From Gavia stellata (taxonomy: Eukaryota; Chordata; Aves; Gaviiformes; Gaviidae), in the NCBI RefSeq assembly GCF_030936135.1, contig NC_082599.1, forward strand, positions 5,566,847-5,630,846: a DNA stretch of 64,000 nucleotides. The letters run 5' to 3'. The position numbers were made by a program, and so were the translations under genes. Under the pieces are notes generated by a model. That model was not told where the DNA came from and did not search any database. It saw only the letters and a list, made by a program, of their open reading frames with translations. This document shows, one piece after another, positions 37,783 to 50,175 of the stretch (its first letter is position 1; every line of letters begins with the position of its first letter).

Positions 37783-38222
37783 ACAGAATCACAGAATGAA
37801 TCACAGAATGACAGGGGTTGGAAGGGACCTCTGGAGATCATCTAGTCCAACCCCCCCACCAGAGCAGGTTCACCCAGAGCAGGTTGCACAGGAATATGTC
37901 CAGGCGAGTTTTGAATATCTCCAGAGACGGAAACTCCACAACCTCTCTGGGCAGCTTGTTCCAGTGCTCTGCCACCCTCAAAGGAAAGAAGTTCCTCCTC
38001 ATGTTTAGGTGGAACTTCCTATGACCAAGTTTGTGCCCATTACCTCTTGTCCTGTCACTGAAAAAAGACTGGCCCCATCCTCCTGGCACCCACCCCTTCA
38101 GTATTTATAAGCATTAGTAAGATCCCCCCTCAGTCTTCTCTTCTGCAGACTAAAAAGACCCAAGTCCCTCAGCCTTTCCTCATAAGAAAGATGTTCCAGT
38201 CCCCTAATCGTCTTCGTAGCTC
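37783..38222 (-). mobile_element. CR1 LINE 3' fragment, reverse orientation
   Basis: The left edge carries the tail repeats AGAATCACAGAATGAATCACAGAATG, followed by GGGTTGGAAGGGACCTCTGG and ATCATCTAGTCCAACCC. It continues through the reverse complement of the CR1 3' region to CCTAATCGTCTTCGTAGC. At about 440 bp it is the longest and least decayed CR1 in the window, so it is probably the youngest. Minus-strand frames inside it (for example [21 protein letters not shown]) are the usual CR1 C-terminal peptide. Confidence 0.94.
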
Positions 38223-40746
38223 TGGGTTCACTGATTAAAACAAATTCTTTGCATCCCGGTATAAAACCACAAACCATCTCCTGTCTCTGCTTCCCCACAG
38301 GTATCCAGACGCAGCACATCACCTCGAGGTAGCCTGTCCACTGGGCTTTACAAACCCCCCACCTCTTGCCTCAAGGTAGGGGCTTGCTTTTGATTATTTT
38401 CAGCAGAAGCTGGCAATCTCGAACGGCGGCACAACGTCTGGAGTAAACCCAGGTCGTGGCTAAGCCTTGGCTGCATCTTGATGCAATATGATAGTTACAG
38501 TGAAACTTGCCATAGGGAAGCATCTCTCCTGCAAGAGGAGAGGACTAACAAGTGCGAGGTGAGCTCTAGCACGTCCTTTTAGCGGAGGGGGGGATGCGTG
38601 TTTGCTCCCTGAGACTTCCAACTTCAGTCTAGGACGTCAGAGGTTTCACTTTAGGAGAAGAGATCCCCCCTGCCGTGGCACTGCAGAGAAACCCTGCCAG
38701 GAACGGTGTGACGCGGAGCAGGATTTTCTGCGCTGTGACCTCCCACCGCTGTACTCCATGCTCTGGAGAGCCGGTTCTTCTGTAATGATGGCAATTAGAG
38801 CCGGATGAGAGTGCTCCGAGTTGCTTTTTTAAATGCCAATCTTTTATCGGAACAAACTGCAAAGTTGTCAATTCCTACGAACTTTCTGCTCACCTCTCCT
38901 GTTTCATGGCCAGCTGTAGAGCAATGAAAAAATGTCAAATTTCTTAATAGCATTTTCAAAGTTCAAAACAGTTCTGTGATTTGTATTTCCCATTTTTTCC
39001 CTAAATGAGCAGCAACTTAAAGCCTAATTACTTTTATCTGCTAACAGCCTCGAGAGCTGGTCTAAGGGCTGTTATAAATAAGCTGCACTACTGTAATGAA
39101 AGAAACACAGATATGGGAAAACAAAGGCTGCTGAACATCCCATTCTAAGTTGCAGCTGGCCGAAACCACTGTTCAAGGAACAGAAGTGGAGAGAGATGCT
39201 GATTTCTAAATGGTCCCAATCCAAGTCTATAAATTGTGTGAAGGCACAGCCCTGTTTTCCTAAATGTCTGTTCAGAGCTTATCCTGATGCTCTATTTAAA
39301 AGTGCACAGTGGCAAGGTAGGAGGGGAGAATGACTTTATCAGGCTAACGTAGGTGGGAGGATGGGAAGCGTAAGCTGTCAGGTACCGGAGCTGCCTTCAG
39401 ATCTGCAACAGAGGCAGCAACTTCAAAGCACTTCAACAAAACACTCGCTGTCTGAGTTGGAAATCATGCAAGGTCAGGAAAAATAACTTCAGATGCTTTT
39501 TGCTGGGAAAAACGGTCATGGGAGAAGTGTCCCTCATCGCAGGTCAGCCCAAGTCATTGGGTGGCAATGGCCAAAAAGTTGTATCCTTTTGAGGTCGGTG
39601 TTTTCCCTGCTGTTACCTGCTCCAGTCAATGTTTGTCTCCATCAGTTGCCTGTCCAGAGGTATGTAATGTAGCTTTGCTCATCCTTCAGCTCCCCCAGCC
39701 TGACCCGAAGTGCATTGCTTACAGAAAATCAGAGCAGAAATTGCTTTAGTCATGCCCAAGGCACCGTGGAAAGAAATAAACCCTCTTGTCTCAAAGTCAT
39801 CTACTTAAGCTCGGTGGACTTGGTGGGGCTTTCCAAAGATCATTTCTTAATGCGGTTTCCCCCAGAGAGAACCCTTTCCTGCATGGTTTTGGTTACTGCC
39901 TTGAGCGAATCGAATTACCGTGCTAGAGGAAGATAAGAGAGGCACTATTTTAAACACCGCTGTTATTTTAGGGAAGCTCCATGCAAAATTACATTGCTGT
40001 CAGTGGGCCTGTGGATACAGTCACACCTGACTGACGGTCTCCCAGCCAAACCAGGGAAGCGGTGTAGGTGATGGGTCTCTGAAGCCCTGGAGAAGCCATC
40101 CGCAGTTCAAACACCTTGAGGAGTAGAGGTGAGTTTTCCCGGTGATGATTAAAATTAGACACGTGAGCAGGGAGATCACATTTGTCTCTCCTGCATGAGA
40201 AGTCCAAGCAGCTCAAACATACAAAGAGAAATGGGGAAACTGTGTTGTAGGGAGCAGAAAGAGAACAGGCAGATGCAGTGGATGACAAAGTCTGGATCTC
40301 TTACGCCATCCTTCTGAAGTAAAAACAACCACAAGTTTAAAAAAACAAACCGTTGCCAAAAAGAAAAAAAAGCGCTTCATTCGAGGAATATATTCAAAAG
40401 GAGAGTTACGTAAAATCTGGGAAATAATTGCTGCTGCTCTACTGGATGCCGGAGACTTCGATCGGAGCTGTGGTCACTGCCACTGCGCTCTAAGGCAGAA
40501 ATTACAGATAAAGTGGGGTGGCAGAGCCACAGAGGGAGAATACAGAAAGCATGGCCCCTAGGAAAGCAGCACACGGAGAGGTTCTTCAAGAGGTGAGAGA
40601 AGGTCACTTGTCAGGATAAATGCCTGGTTTTCAGCAGGATGTCAAATTTGTGTCATGTCTAGAAGACAGCTTCTTTTTCAACAAAAAGATTTCAGCAATG
40701 TATTAGGACTACCATGCAGCTACATCCTAGCTATAAGGGCGCATGC
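38223..40746. other. Intergenic sequence, no gene recognised
   Basis: Includes an AT-rich block at about 38.82-39.11 kb inside more GC-rich DNA. No coding exon or repeat family was recognised. Confidence 0.6.
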
Positions 40747-40797
40747 TGCAGTTGGACTAGATGATCATTGTAGGTCCCTTCCAACTGAAATATTCCT
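40747..40797 (+). mobile_element. Short CR1 3' end at the edge of a satellite
   Basis: GCAGTTGGACTAGATGATCA, TTGTAGGTCCCTTCCAACTG and AAATATTC form the terminal 50 bp of a CR1. Where the octamer tail would continue, the sequence becomes the pyrimidine satellite. This suggests that the satellite grew out of the CR1 tail. Confidence 0.85.
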
Positions 40798-41298
40798 TTC
40801 CCCTTCCCCTTCCCCTTCCCCTTCCCCTTCCCCTTCCCCTTTCCCTTTTCCCCTTTCCCCTTCCCTTCCCTTCCCTTCCCTTCCTTCCCTTCCCTTCCCT
40901 TCCCTTCCCTTCCCTTTCCCTTTCCCTTTCCCTTTCCCTTTCCCTTTCCCCTTCCCTTCCCTTCCCTTCCCTCTTTCCTTTCCTTTCCTTTCCTTTCCTT
41001 TCCTTTCCTTTCCTTTCCTTTTCCTTTCCTTTCCTTTCCTTTCCTTTCCTTTCCTTTCCTTTCCTTTCCTTTCCTTTCCTTTCCTTTCCTTTCCTTTCCT
41101 TTCCTTTCCTTTCCTTTCCTTTCCTTTCCTTTCCTTTCCTTTCCTTTCCTTTCCTTTCCTTTCCTTTCCTTTTCCTCTTTTCTTTTCTTTTCTTTTCTTT
41201 TCTTTTCTTTTCTTTTCTTTTCTTTTCTTTTCTTTTCTTTTCTTTTCTTTTCTTTTCTTTTCTTTTCTTTTCTTTTCTTTTCTTTTTTCTTTTTTCGT
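40794..41298. repeat. 500-bp polypyrimidine satellite with graded repeat unit
   Basis: An almost uninterrupted C/T tract on the + strand. Successive blocks are CCCCTT hexamers (about 40797-40842), CCCTT pentamers (about 40863-40915), CCCTTT hexamers (about 40916-40950), a short CCCTT block, CCTTT pentamers (about 40976-41170, nearly 40 copies) and CTTTT pentamers (about 41177-41286). The C fraction falls stepwise from the CR1 side outward. The reverse strand is GGAA-rich, with GGGGAA repeats that could form G-quadruplexes, and the whole tract could form triplex DNA. Long open frames in all phases here are translations of the repeat. Confidence 0.97.
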
Positions 41299-43418
41299 TT
41301 CTAATTCTAAATATGAACACTGAGGCAGGAGCTGTGAACTCCCTTTAGTGAAGGAACTGAAGAACAAATCCAGCCACCAGACTCTGGCAGCATACGAGTC
41401 TGTAGAGTCCAAACATGGCCGGGCACGAGCTGTGTGGCCTCTTCAGGATCTTTCACACTTTGTATTTCCCTGGTGTAAGTGGGGACACCCCTCATCCAGG
41501 CATACGTAGCATGCACCCTGCCACCATCACCGTGCTGCTGGTGATGCTTGTTTCCCTCGAGCACCCGAGAGTCTCTGGGACCACAAGGCACCGTGCATTT
41601 CTGTCGGTACGCATCCGCACCTGGGATTTTCTGGCATGAATGCATCTGGACTCATCTTCAAAAGTAAGTGTTGTGAAAGCTTCCAGTGGCCGGGCAGGAT
41701 GCTTATCTGCTGCTGCTTTGCTTTCAGGGAGCGTGAGGTGCAAAGCACCCTGGTGTAGCAGCTTTAGAAGAGCCTTTGGGAAGCGTAATCCAGCTGGGAA
41801 GGCTGGTTTAGGAGAGGAGAAAAGGGATGTAAGGAAATAGCTTCAAGCCTGCGTCATCGGAGATTTGAAGCGTTTTGGAGTTTGGCTGAAATGGGCTGGG
41901 GTGTGGGTTTTTATTGAATAATTGCCACTTTCTGGGTAAAGTGGAAAATGTTCCCGAGAGATCTCTACTTTGTCAGCCGTTCATGCAAAAAAGCAACTCT
42001 GCCATGCACTTTCTACATGTAATGTGTAGTCCTTTTAAAATTTGCTCCCCTGGGCAGGTTATCTGAGCAGCAATCCCCGTGCTGCAGGCAGCCTTCTGCA
42101 GCTGCCACAACCAGCAGAGATGTGGAAGCACTCACGTTGCTCAGTGCTAACTGCTCTCCCAGTGCTAACTGCTCTCCCTCGGCTTCATTCGCACTGCCTG
42201 AAACTTGGAAACCAGTCCATCCTGTTCAAATTCCCTCCCTCAACCCGGTTCCCAGTCTTCAGTGTGTTAGAGATGGGCTTTTCCCTTGTGAGACTGGAAA
42301 ATGATTCATCCACCAGCCCAGGAATGCAACCCTACAGGCATCGTTTGCGGTCGGTCCTCTCCCAGAACGCTCTTCTGGAGCTGGATTTCTGTGCAGAAGG
42401 AATGTGGTCTGGAAAAGTCCTCCCCAGTAAATCTTTGAGCAAAGAGTCAAGTCCCAGTCTCATCCAGATCCTTGCCAGGGAGGAGAAAACATCCTAAAAC
42501 CTCAGGCTGGGGCAGCAGATCTGCCCTGAGGACCAGGACTCCCTTCCTTCTCTTTCAACCTCCCAAGGCTGGTGAAGCTCAGTATCACCCTCCTCCTCCT
42601 CCTTGTTTGCAAAGGGAGTGATGTTTCTGACTCCAGACGAGGCAAAACCTGTGCAAACACAGCCAGAAAGCCCACGTGTGAGTGCATGTTGATGCCATCA
42701 CAGGCGCGGTGATGTCCCTGGCATCTCGTTATTGTCTGTCCCCAAGCAGTTTTGGTAAGAAGTGAAATTGCTCATTGCGTTGTGCGGATGCCTCCAGATA
42801 GAGCCGGTGTCCATTCGCTCCATTGGATAATATGTTTAATCCAAATAAGCCAAGCCCTGGGCGTAACGAAGGCAGTTCTCTGACTTCTGATGCTTTCCCT
42901 TTGTGCCAAAAATTGCTAAGATAATACTGCCCTTTGCAGCACGGGCTCTTTATGTGGGCTGTTGCTCAGGAAAGCAAGGAAACATAAGAAGGAGAAACAC
43001 TGAACTAACCACTTTCTGTTGGGGAGCGGCACAAGGATGCCCCAAGCACGACCTCTCACATGTATTAGAAAAAGTCCCTTCCCACACGGAAGTAACGCAG
43101 GTTTCTTGCTTAGTGTTCAAACACGGTAACCAGAACTGCCCGGGAAAAGGCTCTGGGCTCACATGAGCTCCTCGCCAGTGTCATTGCTCCAACCCGTTAA
43201 CAGCGGGCAGTGTCGGTGTTTGCACAGATTAACCAGCAAAAGGCCTTGGGAGGAACTGGGTGTATCAGCCTCAGGGCAAGGATTTTCCTGAAAATGAGAG
43301 GGGTTTGGGGAGCACCACCATTCCTTACTGGCCTCTCAAGTAGATCTCGATGGTAGCTGGGGGACAACATTGTTTGTTGGCACCCAAACTTGTAGCCAGC
43401 TTTTTAGGTCCAAATGCA
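41299..43418. other. Intergenic sequence, no gene recognised
   Basis: GC-moderate DNA beyond the satellite. Contains an exact 18-bp tandem duplication at 42143-42178. Open frames up to 151 codons have no recognisable domain or splice context. Confidence 0.6.
42143..42178. repeat. Exact 18-bp tandem duplication
   Basis: AGTGCTAACTGCTCTCCC is present twice head to tail without a mismatch, which implies a recent duplication. Confidence 0.9.
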
Positions 43419-43545
43419 GCACGGTAGGATGTATGGCCCAGTGGGTAGTACAGGGGATACAAGAGACCTGGGTTTCAGCTCTGGCTTTGACTTTCTGAAG
43501 ATCATTTCTGGCAAAGCAACTTAATTCTCTGGACTGTGGTGTCAC
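43419..43545 (+). mobile_element. MIR-like tRNA-derived SINE relic
   Basis: TATGGCCCAGTGGGTAGTAC resembles the MIR start with its A box. ACCTGGGTTTCAGCTCTGGC resembles the B box (GGTTCGAATCC in the consensus) and core. GGCAAAGCAACTTAATTCTC follows the GGCAAGTTACTTAACCTC motif. The order and spacing agree over about 125 bp. Confidence 0.68.
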
Positions 43546-46500
43546 CTAGAAAGTGGCTGCATGAATTCTTCAGTCGTTGAAATGCCTGTAATAACAAAAT
43601 GCAAGTTGTTTCCCTCAAATAGCCCTTCATCTTCCATTCTCAGAGAAACTCTGTGGGTCCTAGTTAACCCAACCTGATCCAGCCCACCCTACATGTGATC
43701 TCCTACGTGTGATCCTTGGGCTGGTCTACACAAGTAGGTGGAGTTGACGTGCAAGGGGAAGTGCGTATAGCACTCAGCAAAGCGCCTGATCTTTGTTCAT
43801 CAGCTGAACCAAGCCTGTGACGAGTATCGGTGCCCTTCTCATGCTCATGATAGCAGTCTTGGAGCTCCTTCCAGCAGCGTGACGTGACCGACGTCTGATG
43901 TGGGGGTGTAACGGACCAAGCATGCACGTCAGGTGTAGACGGTGCTCTGTGCCCTTTGGGGACCATGAAAAACAGGGAGGGGCAACATGTAGCAGGATGA
44001 CAATTTTTCATCCTTTAGGGTGATTGATTTTTCTTGCTCCTTCCTGGTTGGCACAGGCAGGGCTGCATTCCTGCAAACAATAGCTCGCTGCAGGACCGGC
44101 CCCAGCCCCGGCTACCTGCTGTATGCCGAGCCCTGTAGGCATGATCTTGGCTCTGCCTGCAGGTCCCGGGGCTCAGCAGCTTGCAGAGTTTGTCCTTGCA
44201 CCCCTTCGCCTGTTAAGATTTGAAATTCATTAGCCTTGTTCAGCAGATGTGAACAACAGGAGTTGGTAAACTCAGCTCTAAACCAGACTACCTGTTCTGG
44301 GAGAACTTTTGCTCTATTTGGGGGAAAGACCTGGGGAACAAACCCAAAAGTCCCCAAGAAAAATCCAGATCCTCTCCCAGGGCACAGTTCCCATTCGACA
44401 CAGCTGCATGGACATCCCCCACACTCTCCAGGTCTGGGCACCACAGTTTCAAATCGGGGACCTGCTATGACGCTAATTTCCTGGGGCAGGCTGCTGTGCG
44501 TTGGCAGCAGGGCAGGACTTCAGGATTTCATCCCCCCACCCCAGCCCTTAGCAGAGAGTGACTTTGTGTAGACACACGTGCAGCTGGGTCACTGAAATGG
44601 GACGGGTTAAAAATTAAGTTTGCAAGGGAGGGTGGAATTATTTTGTGGGCACTCAGGTACGGTCACCAACGTGAGCAATCAGGTTTCCCACAGTTATGAA
44701 AACTGCTGGTCTGCCTGAATGCTAAAAAAAAATAAACAGCGAGGGTGAGAGCTCCAGCAGCCTTTGCCACTAAAGCCACCATGTCCTGCAACTGCACCTT
44801 TCAGCATCCAGTGATCCTAACTCATTAAAACCATTGGGACTAGTTGGCTTCACCGGGTTGTAAAGGACCAGCCTTGTACCCCACAGGAGGGAAACCTGGG
44901 TCACATCTCCTGCAGGGCGGAGGTGAGCTGTTGGGGACCTGAGTCGCCTTCCTGGTTCTTGTGCAGACTTCCCAAGTAATCTTGTCCAAAAAAGCATAAA
45001 TAACCTCCGTTCACTTGAGCTCCCACACAAAACCAAGACATTAATCCCTTGTCTCACTTTGCTCGTGATGTGATTCCCATGAAAGGACAGTCCCAAGGAG
45101 CATGGAACTCAGGGGGTGTCACCGCCATGGCACGAGCGCGTTACTCCTCCACCGCCCAAGGGCTGCTGTGGGATAACCTTTGCCAGGCTCACACACCCAT
45201 TAACCAGGGCTGGCGCGGCTCAGCCTCCCCTGCCTGTGCAGCCTTTGCTGCAAAATGTCTCCTTTCTGCCGGATTCAGCTGACGCTGGAAATCGCAGAGG
45301 CTCTGCTTGATGACCCTGACCAAAGCGTGCTGGAATTTGTGTTGGGTTTCATAAGGTTTTCATTAGGGCTGAGAGAGAGCCCCTGAGGTTTTGTGAAACT
45401 CCTAAACTATCCGTACAGCAATTTGCAAAACCACCCCGTTTGTAGGGACGTTTGTTTTTACTGATCCTCTCTGCTTTTTGTCTTCCTCTCCTCATCATCT
45501 TCCTCCTCGAGGTGGACATGCTGCTCTACCTAGGGGAAACATCTGCTCCATACTGTGGCTGAGGACTGAGGTCAAGGTGGTGACAGGGTGGTCAGGAGGA
45601 GGTTGGTCTTCATTACCAAGTTGCCAGGCTGGTGCTTGGGTGATCTGGGTTTGTTCTTGTCTTTACTACCCAGTTCCTGCAGTGATACTGGTTGGGAAAC
45701 CTTATCCATCTGTATCCTGTGCTCCCTCCCTGGTATCATCCCTGTAACAGCAAGCGATAATCCCTGCTACCATCTTAAAACAGACATGAGGCAGGTAAAC
45801 ATCTCAGTGCAAGGCTCGCACGATGCCTTACCCTGGGATTAAGCCTGTAAATCATCTGCATTTGCTTTGCAAAGGGCTGAATCAGTATTTAAGATCTCTA
45901 GCAGAAGATTGTGATTTAATAACAGCAATCATCAGCCGATAGTCGGGATCCTCAGCTCAGCTGGTTGTGGCTTATGTAAAAATGAGAAAAACATTCAGGA
46001 ACAGGAACACAATAGTTTTGTTCTCCTGCACGTCGTTCCCCCGTGGTAAGACTCGGTGACGTCCACCACGTTGCCTTAAAGCTCACACCATTAGACTGTC
46101 CATCTCTTTACCTAAAGAGCCACGTCCTGCCGAGTCTTCATTGCCACTGAGTACTGCCCTAAAGCTTTTTGGCATTCTGGAAAAGCAGGCTAATTTTCTG
46201 AAGTAGTAGCAAATCTAAGCTTTTCTAGCACAAACCTCATTCATCCTAGCAGATAGTTAGCCAAGAACCCAAAGAATATCAAGTGCCCAAACTCTGGCAT
46301 CAGCATTAGGAGTAGGGTTTGACGGCAACGTTAGGGTGATGGGTCTGGGGGACTCGGGTCCTTCTGGAAGTCTCCCCAGATAAAACAACGGTGTGAATAC
46401 ATCCGGAGCCCAACTGGGGCCTCTCTGCCGCATTCCTCCTCTGGCTGGAAGGCAGCCAGGGCTGCTTTTTCACTGTGCCACGTCACGGTCCCACCTCAAC

Positions 46501-49500
46501 CATCCTGTTTTCTCGGTGCACCTGCTAATTCTTGGCAGCGGGGTGCAAAAACAAACGGAGAGGGGTGCAGGGGAACCCACGCCCACAGTGCACACAGGCA
46601 CAGCCAGCTGCCCCTGGAGATTGATGCCTCCCCGGCTCACCCTGCGTCCGGGCGAGTTGCAGATTAACCTCCTGAAAGGTGTCGGTAGCTCTCTTGCTCC
46701 AAGGCAGGAGTCATTCACCAGCGGGAGGCTGGAAGAAACACCCTCCCTGAGGATTTTTCCTCTGCATTCCCCCAACAGTAATTCTGGAAAACAAAACATG
46801 CTGCAGCACGTCATTCTGCAAAGCCTTCGGTAGCAGCCAGAGCTCATGCAGAAAGACCAAGGGAGGCCTGGCACGGTATGGCCATTTCCACCAGTGTTGT
46901 TATATCCCATCACTACAGTCAGCGCAGTTACATTCACCGAGGTATTTCTCCTTGCTAGCAGAGACATAGAGTTGTGCCTCCCACCTTTAAGGATGGGTCA
47001 TAGACATTTTAGGACATAGAAGAGGGGTTCAAGACTGACCAGAAGCCCTAGCAGACCTTGCTGTGATGCTACAAGACATCATCATTCCTGACCCCTCCCT
47101 CCTTTTCTTTTGCAGGGGGGGATATTTTTTCCCATAAGCTTGAGGAAACATGAGCCTCATATCCCCAGTTCACAGCCCAGCATAGCTGGCTTAAAATGGG
47201 TTTTGCACTAAATTTGCCAAGCAATAAATTGGAGCACAGTTACAGGTTTCTTCTGCCTCAGTGTTGTAATCCCTGTGCCAGAGAGACTGCTCCTGTCTTA
47301 ACCTGCTGCAAGCTGTTGGCTCCAGGAAGGCAAACTGCATCTCTAGAGCTTTCACCAAAGCTATTCCTGCCTGAAATCGGTGTTTACCCTTGTGTCCTTG
47401 GCTTGCCAAGGCCACTCCTTCCTTCTGAATGGGGAGAAGAGGATTTAGCCCGTCCTCCTCTTGCCTCTGCGGGAGCTGCCGTTCGCAGGGCTCCGTGCAC
47501 AGCCTTGCCCAAGAGCTGTGCCGAAAGGGCTGAGAGCCATCGACCGACACGAGCTGACCGGAGGAGAATGAAAAGACTCCCTACAGCTGAAGACGATCGT
47601 GTCTCCATCGGTGCAGCACAGCCTCACACCGCAGCACTGCAGCACAGGAGCACTCCTCACCCCGGTGCCCGGGCACCTTCCCCTGTCCCAAGACATTTCC
47701 ATTTGCTGCTGTTAACCATTAACCAGCACACCATTACCTGTCAGAGGCAGCTCTGTGCTGCGTGGTCAGCTGGTGCCCTATGAAACCGTATCTACACGAA
47801 GCCCTGACCTCCACCGATCTGAGCCCACCAGGCCAAAAAGCAAAGCTGTCTTCACTTTCCCGCACCAAAACTCCCCTTGCAGGCAGCTGGGCCAAATCCT
47901 GAGGCTGGTGCTCAGTCCTTTACAGCTGCCAGTCATCCCTGCCTTGCTCACAAGTTAGATGCCGTGGCAGGCTGAGATGTCCGTCTCGGGGGGGTCTTGT
48001 GCTTCAGCAAGTTATAAGCCCCAACAAGTAAGGTCCTCACGTGTATCATGGTCAATATACATGCATATGTATTGCTTTCTCATCTTTTTCCCCATACCCC
48101 GGAGCACAGCCGATGGGGGAGCAGTAAATTATAGCCCAATCCTCCTCTATCAGATCTGTAGCGATCTGCCTGTAAGAGGCACTATGTAGATTTTCATCTG
48201 GACATGATTTTGTAGGCCAGAGAAGTGCCTGAGCGAGGCTACGTGAGGAATGTGTAGTAAAATGTCACGTGCTTTGGTTGTGGCTCAAGGAAAGCTCTCC
48301 TGAAACGTTTGTCAGAAATGCATGCAATGCTTTGGCTGCTACAAGTCAGGACATTTAACCTCACATAAGCAGTGATAGGTCTTTGCACGGGTCTCTTGAG
48401 CAGCTTGTGGGGGTTTTTTGCCTCCTTCCTTTGCTTTTCCAAAGTGTGAGGCCCCTGCCATGTTATCTCATCTGCAGGGTTTGGCCCTTCCCTCTTCCTC
48501 CCAGAGCTCCGTACCCGAAAGCAGGGTGGAAATACCTTTGCAACATGTCATTTTGCAAATACATCCTTGGCAGAGCCTGTTTCCCCATGCACAATATTAA
48601 CGTTGTCCACAGGCATGTGGGATGGCCAAGGCTGAGGCAGATGTGGGCCATTACACTGCCAAACCTTGATTTTGTACTTCGGCAGAGTCTTCCTCCCAGC
48701 AGGTTCTGATTTACCCCAGCATCAGCCCGTGACAATGTCTTCAGTGTCTTAGGCTTGCGCTGGGACACTGAAAACAGCCTCATCTGCCATCTGTATGCAT
48801 GAAAAAAAAATCAAACCACAAGGTCTTTGAGGTCTGGGAATACCGAGTCAAGGCTTAGGACCAGAATACGAGTGCATCAGGTCGTGTACATGAGAAAAAT
48901 AGCTGGAACAGGAACATCTCAGATCATGTTTCAGTTATGAAAGCCAGGCTATTCTGTTTTCCACCAGTACTGAGTTAAACTGCTCGGAAATAATGTTTTC
49001 TGCTCTATAACCCTATGGCATGACCAGAATTAGCAGGAAGCAAAAGTGCCTACAGCTCAGCACTAAATGAGCCCATGTTTTATAGCAAACATTTTCTTTT
49101 CCCTCGGCATTGACTGTTCTTAACGGCTTTACATATATTTCTACAGATTTGGACTCCTTAAAAGCTCACCAGGATTATTTACTGCTTTTTCACTATGGTG
49201 ATGGAAAGGAGTGGGGACAGGCAGCTCAAACACCACCTGTGCCTGAGCTTGATGTGTGTTACCAAAGTTGTGGGTAAAGGAAAGACATGCTTCATCCCAG
49301 GGCTCAAATTCATCTAGCCGCAGCCATGGAAATGGGTTGGTTTACATCAGCATGTATAGCCCTGAAAAGGACCCAGACACACAGCAGCTATCAATTAAAC
49401 CCTTGGTGCTGGGGATAACGACTTCATGTGGCAAAAGGGGAACCAGAGCACAATGGAGTTTGGTGCCGATCCTCTGAGATCTCCAGGTGTCCTCACCCCA

Positions 49501-50097
49501 TCTTCTAACGCCTCCCACCCTCACCGCTGGGCCAGCAGTGGGCTTGGGGTTGACTCCAAAGACAAAAGCAGACCCTGCTGCAGGTCCCCATCTTCTGGGG
49601 GCTGGAGGAAGACACAAAACATGGTTCCTCTGTTGCCTGCAACAGGGGAAGACGGTCAGCATGATGAAAAGCATGAAAAACGAAAGGTGAAGGCTGTTAC
49701 GGGTTTTATGAGCTGTAGCCTTTGCAATTGCTTGCTAAGAGTCAGTTTTGCATCTTCAACCATGAAACTAAGATCTCCGAAGTGTTCCTCTCCGATATGG
49801 GCACACCCAGGCTGAATGAGCAGGTTCAACCCGTGCCCTGATTTGCAGTTATCTGTGATTAGTGGTCTATCAGTCTGTAGCTAATGTCACGGGTATTTTG
49901 GGTGCTCTTCCCATTAAATGTCCTTTGGGGTCAGTGGACTAGATCTGTGGAAACTGTGTTGGTTTACATCTATTCTGACACCTGGTTTAGCTGATGAGCT
50001 GATCCATATCTATTTTCAGTTTGTGTGGGTTAATCTAAAAAATAAAGCAAATGGCAAAAGAAGCTTGATGTGCATGAAGGGAAGGACTTGGATGGTT
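43546..50097. other. Intergenic sequence, no gene recognised
   Basis: 6.5 kb of GC-moderate DNA. Many overlapping open frames of 60-195 codons exist on both strands, as expected in stop-poor GC-rich DNA. None shows a domain, signal peptide or matching splice sites. A slightly CpG-rich stretch occurs near 47.45-47.60 kb. No RNA gene was seen. Confidence 0.55.
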
Positions 50098-50175
50098 CCC
50101 AGTCCAGAGAGGTCATGTAGTCTCCATCCTTGGAGATATTCAAAACCCAGCTGGACACGGTCCTGGGTCCCCCAA
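50098..50175 (+). mobile_element. Short CR1 fragment
   Basis: CCCAGTCCAGAGAGGTCATG, then TAGTCTCCATCCTTGGAGAT and TCAAAACCCAGCTGGACACGG, correspond to the CR1 segment encoding the end of the reverse transcriptase frame ([21 protein letters not shown]). Both ends are lost. Confidence 0.85.

Noticed and set aside
40655..41412. Overlapping open frames of 187-222 codons on both strands (Lys/Gly/Glu/Arg or Phe/Pro/Ser/Leu repeats)
   Set aside because: They are translations of the pyrimidine satellite, which lacks stop codons in most phases. There is no codon structure, splice context or homology.
47196..47783. 195-codon open frame with a counter-strand frame of 119 codons
   Set aside because: GC-rich, stop-poor DNA. 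No domain, signal or conserved motif was recognised, and overlapping frames exist on both strands.
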